This document shows positions 21,020-21,637 of a stretch of 21,637 nt of DNA, piece after piece. The notes under the pieces were generated by a model. It was not told the origin of the DNA. It saw only the letters and a program-made list of their open reading frames with translations, and ran no database searches. Every line of letters starts with the position of its first letter. Positions within the stretch are counted from its first letter, which is position 1. Source of the stretch: an uncultured Eubacteriales bacterium (GTDB lineage Bacteria > Bacillota > Clostridia > Oscillospirales > Oscillospiraceae); NCBI GenBank assembly GCA_900554705.1, contig USIH01000020.1:1-21637 (forward strand). The letters run 5' to 3'. The translations under genes and the position numbers were made by a program.

Positions 21020-21637
21020 GCGCTCTCCTCCTTTTTAAGCACGCGGTGCAGCAGCGCGTTAATGAGCAAAATGAGCAGGAACAGCACAAGGCCGATGGAA
21101 AACAGCGCCTGCCGCTTGAGCGAACCGTAGGATGCGTAGGACATCTCCGAGACGATCGCGGTGGTGAGGAAGCGCACCGAGCCGAAGAGCTTGGGCAGGT
21201 TCGGCACGTTGCCCGCGACCATCATGATCGCCATGGCCTCGCCCAGCGCGCGGCCGACGCCCTGAATGATCGCCGCCAGCACGCCGCTTCTTGCCGCGCG
21301 CAGCGACACGCGGAACCATGTTTCCGCCTTCGTCGCGCCCAGCGCCAGCGACGCCTCTTCATATTCCTGCGGCACGGCGCGCAGCGCCGTCTCGGAGACA
21401 TGGATGATGTAGGGCAGGAGCATGACCGCAAGCACCAGGATCGCCGCAAGCAGGCACGCGCCGGAGGCAAGGCCGAAGACGCGCTGCACGGACGGCACGA
21501 GCACCGTCATGCCCACCAGACCGTAGACCACCGACGGGATGCCCGCCAGCAGGCTCACCGCCGCCGACAGCACCGCCTTGATCCTCGGCGGCGCGGCCTT
21601 CGCCAGATACACCGCCGTCAGAAAGCCCACCGGCACG
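21016..21637 (-). CDS. pstC: Phosphate ABC transporter permease PstC (5' end outside window)
   Basis: The C-terminal 206 or so residues of PstC, the partner permease of PstA. Visible features are the SLLAGIPSVVYGLVG segment, the EAA loop EEASLALGATKAETWFRVSL, and GVGRALGEAMAIMMVAGNV, all characteristic of PstC. About a third of the protein, with the start codon, lies past the right edge of the window. By usual gene order, pstS is expected further upstream. Confidence 0.95.
   Translation of the reverse strand, partial: VPVGFLTAVYLAKAAPPRIKAVLSAAVSLLAGIPSVVYGLVGMTVLVPSVQRVFGLASGACLLAAILVLAVMLLPYIIHVSETALRAVPQEYEEASLALGATKAETWFRVSLRAARSGVLAAIIQGVGRALGEAMAIMMVAGNVPNLPKLFGSVRFLTTAIVSEMSYASYGSLKRQALFSIGLVLFLLILLINALLHRVLKKEESA

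Overview
The window is a densely packed, GC-rich stretch of bacterial chromosome. It looks like a high-GC member of the Clostridia, probably an Oscillospirales-type gut Firmicute. That placement is my inference from several features: strong AGGAGG ribosome sites before most genes, SigA-type promoters with 16-17 bp spacers, an ECF folate S component behind a THF riboswitch, SLH-domain surface proteins, an M23 protein resembling SpoIIQ with a SigF-like promoter, and small HTH and kinase families common in gut Firmicutes. I found no tRNA, rRNA, CRISPR array, transposase or phage gene, and no gene-free stretch longer than 300 bases.

Layout. Positions 1-2600 (+) hold the 3' end of uvrA, then radC, psd and a small cysteine-rich protein, all overlapping or close together. 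Positions 2604-4697 (+) are a folate module: SigA promoter, THF riboswitch, folT, folC and terminator. Positions 4711-7065 (-) hold a two-gene unit of unknown function, a DUF1538 membrane protein with two internal repeats followed by a tandem PII-like protein. The membrane protein appears to start at an AUC codon. Positions 7074-9631 (-) carry a membrane-anchored endonuclease/exonuclease/phosphatase-fold protein, then a second unit with a 73-residue unknown protein and an alpha/beta hydrolase. Positions 9641-14403 (-) carry, in transcription order, an exported protein of unknown function, prfB, secG, an SLH-DUF4127 surface protein and a MazG-type pyrophosphohydrolase. Positions 14480-15197 (+) hold the SpoIIQ-like M23 gene. 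Positions 15203-18814 hold a zinc-ribbon membrane protein, two small HTH regulators, a lipoprotein (+) and a divergent Ser/Thr kinase-like protein. Positions 18811-21637 (-) are the phosphate uptake operon pstC (partial), pstA, pstB and phoU.

How the genes work together. FolT should import folate and FolC should polyglutamylate it, under feedback from reduced folate sensed by the riboswitch. PstCAB imports phosphate under PhoU control. UvrA and RadC concern DNA repair, and Psd makes phosphatidylethanolamine. The best candidates for an under-described system are the DUF1538/PII-like pair, which suggests a PII-gated membrane transporter, and the HTH/XRE/lipoprotein/zinc-ribbon/kinase-like cluster, whose two regulator genes share nearly identical promoter and ribosome-site sequences.
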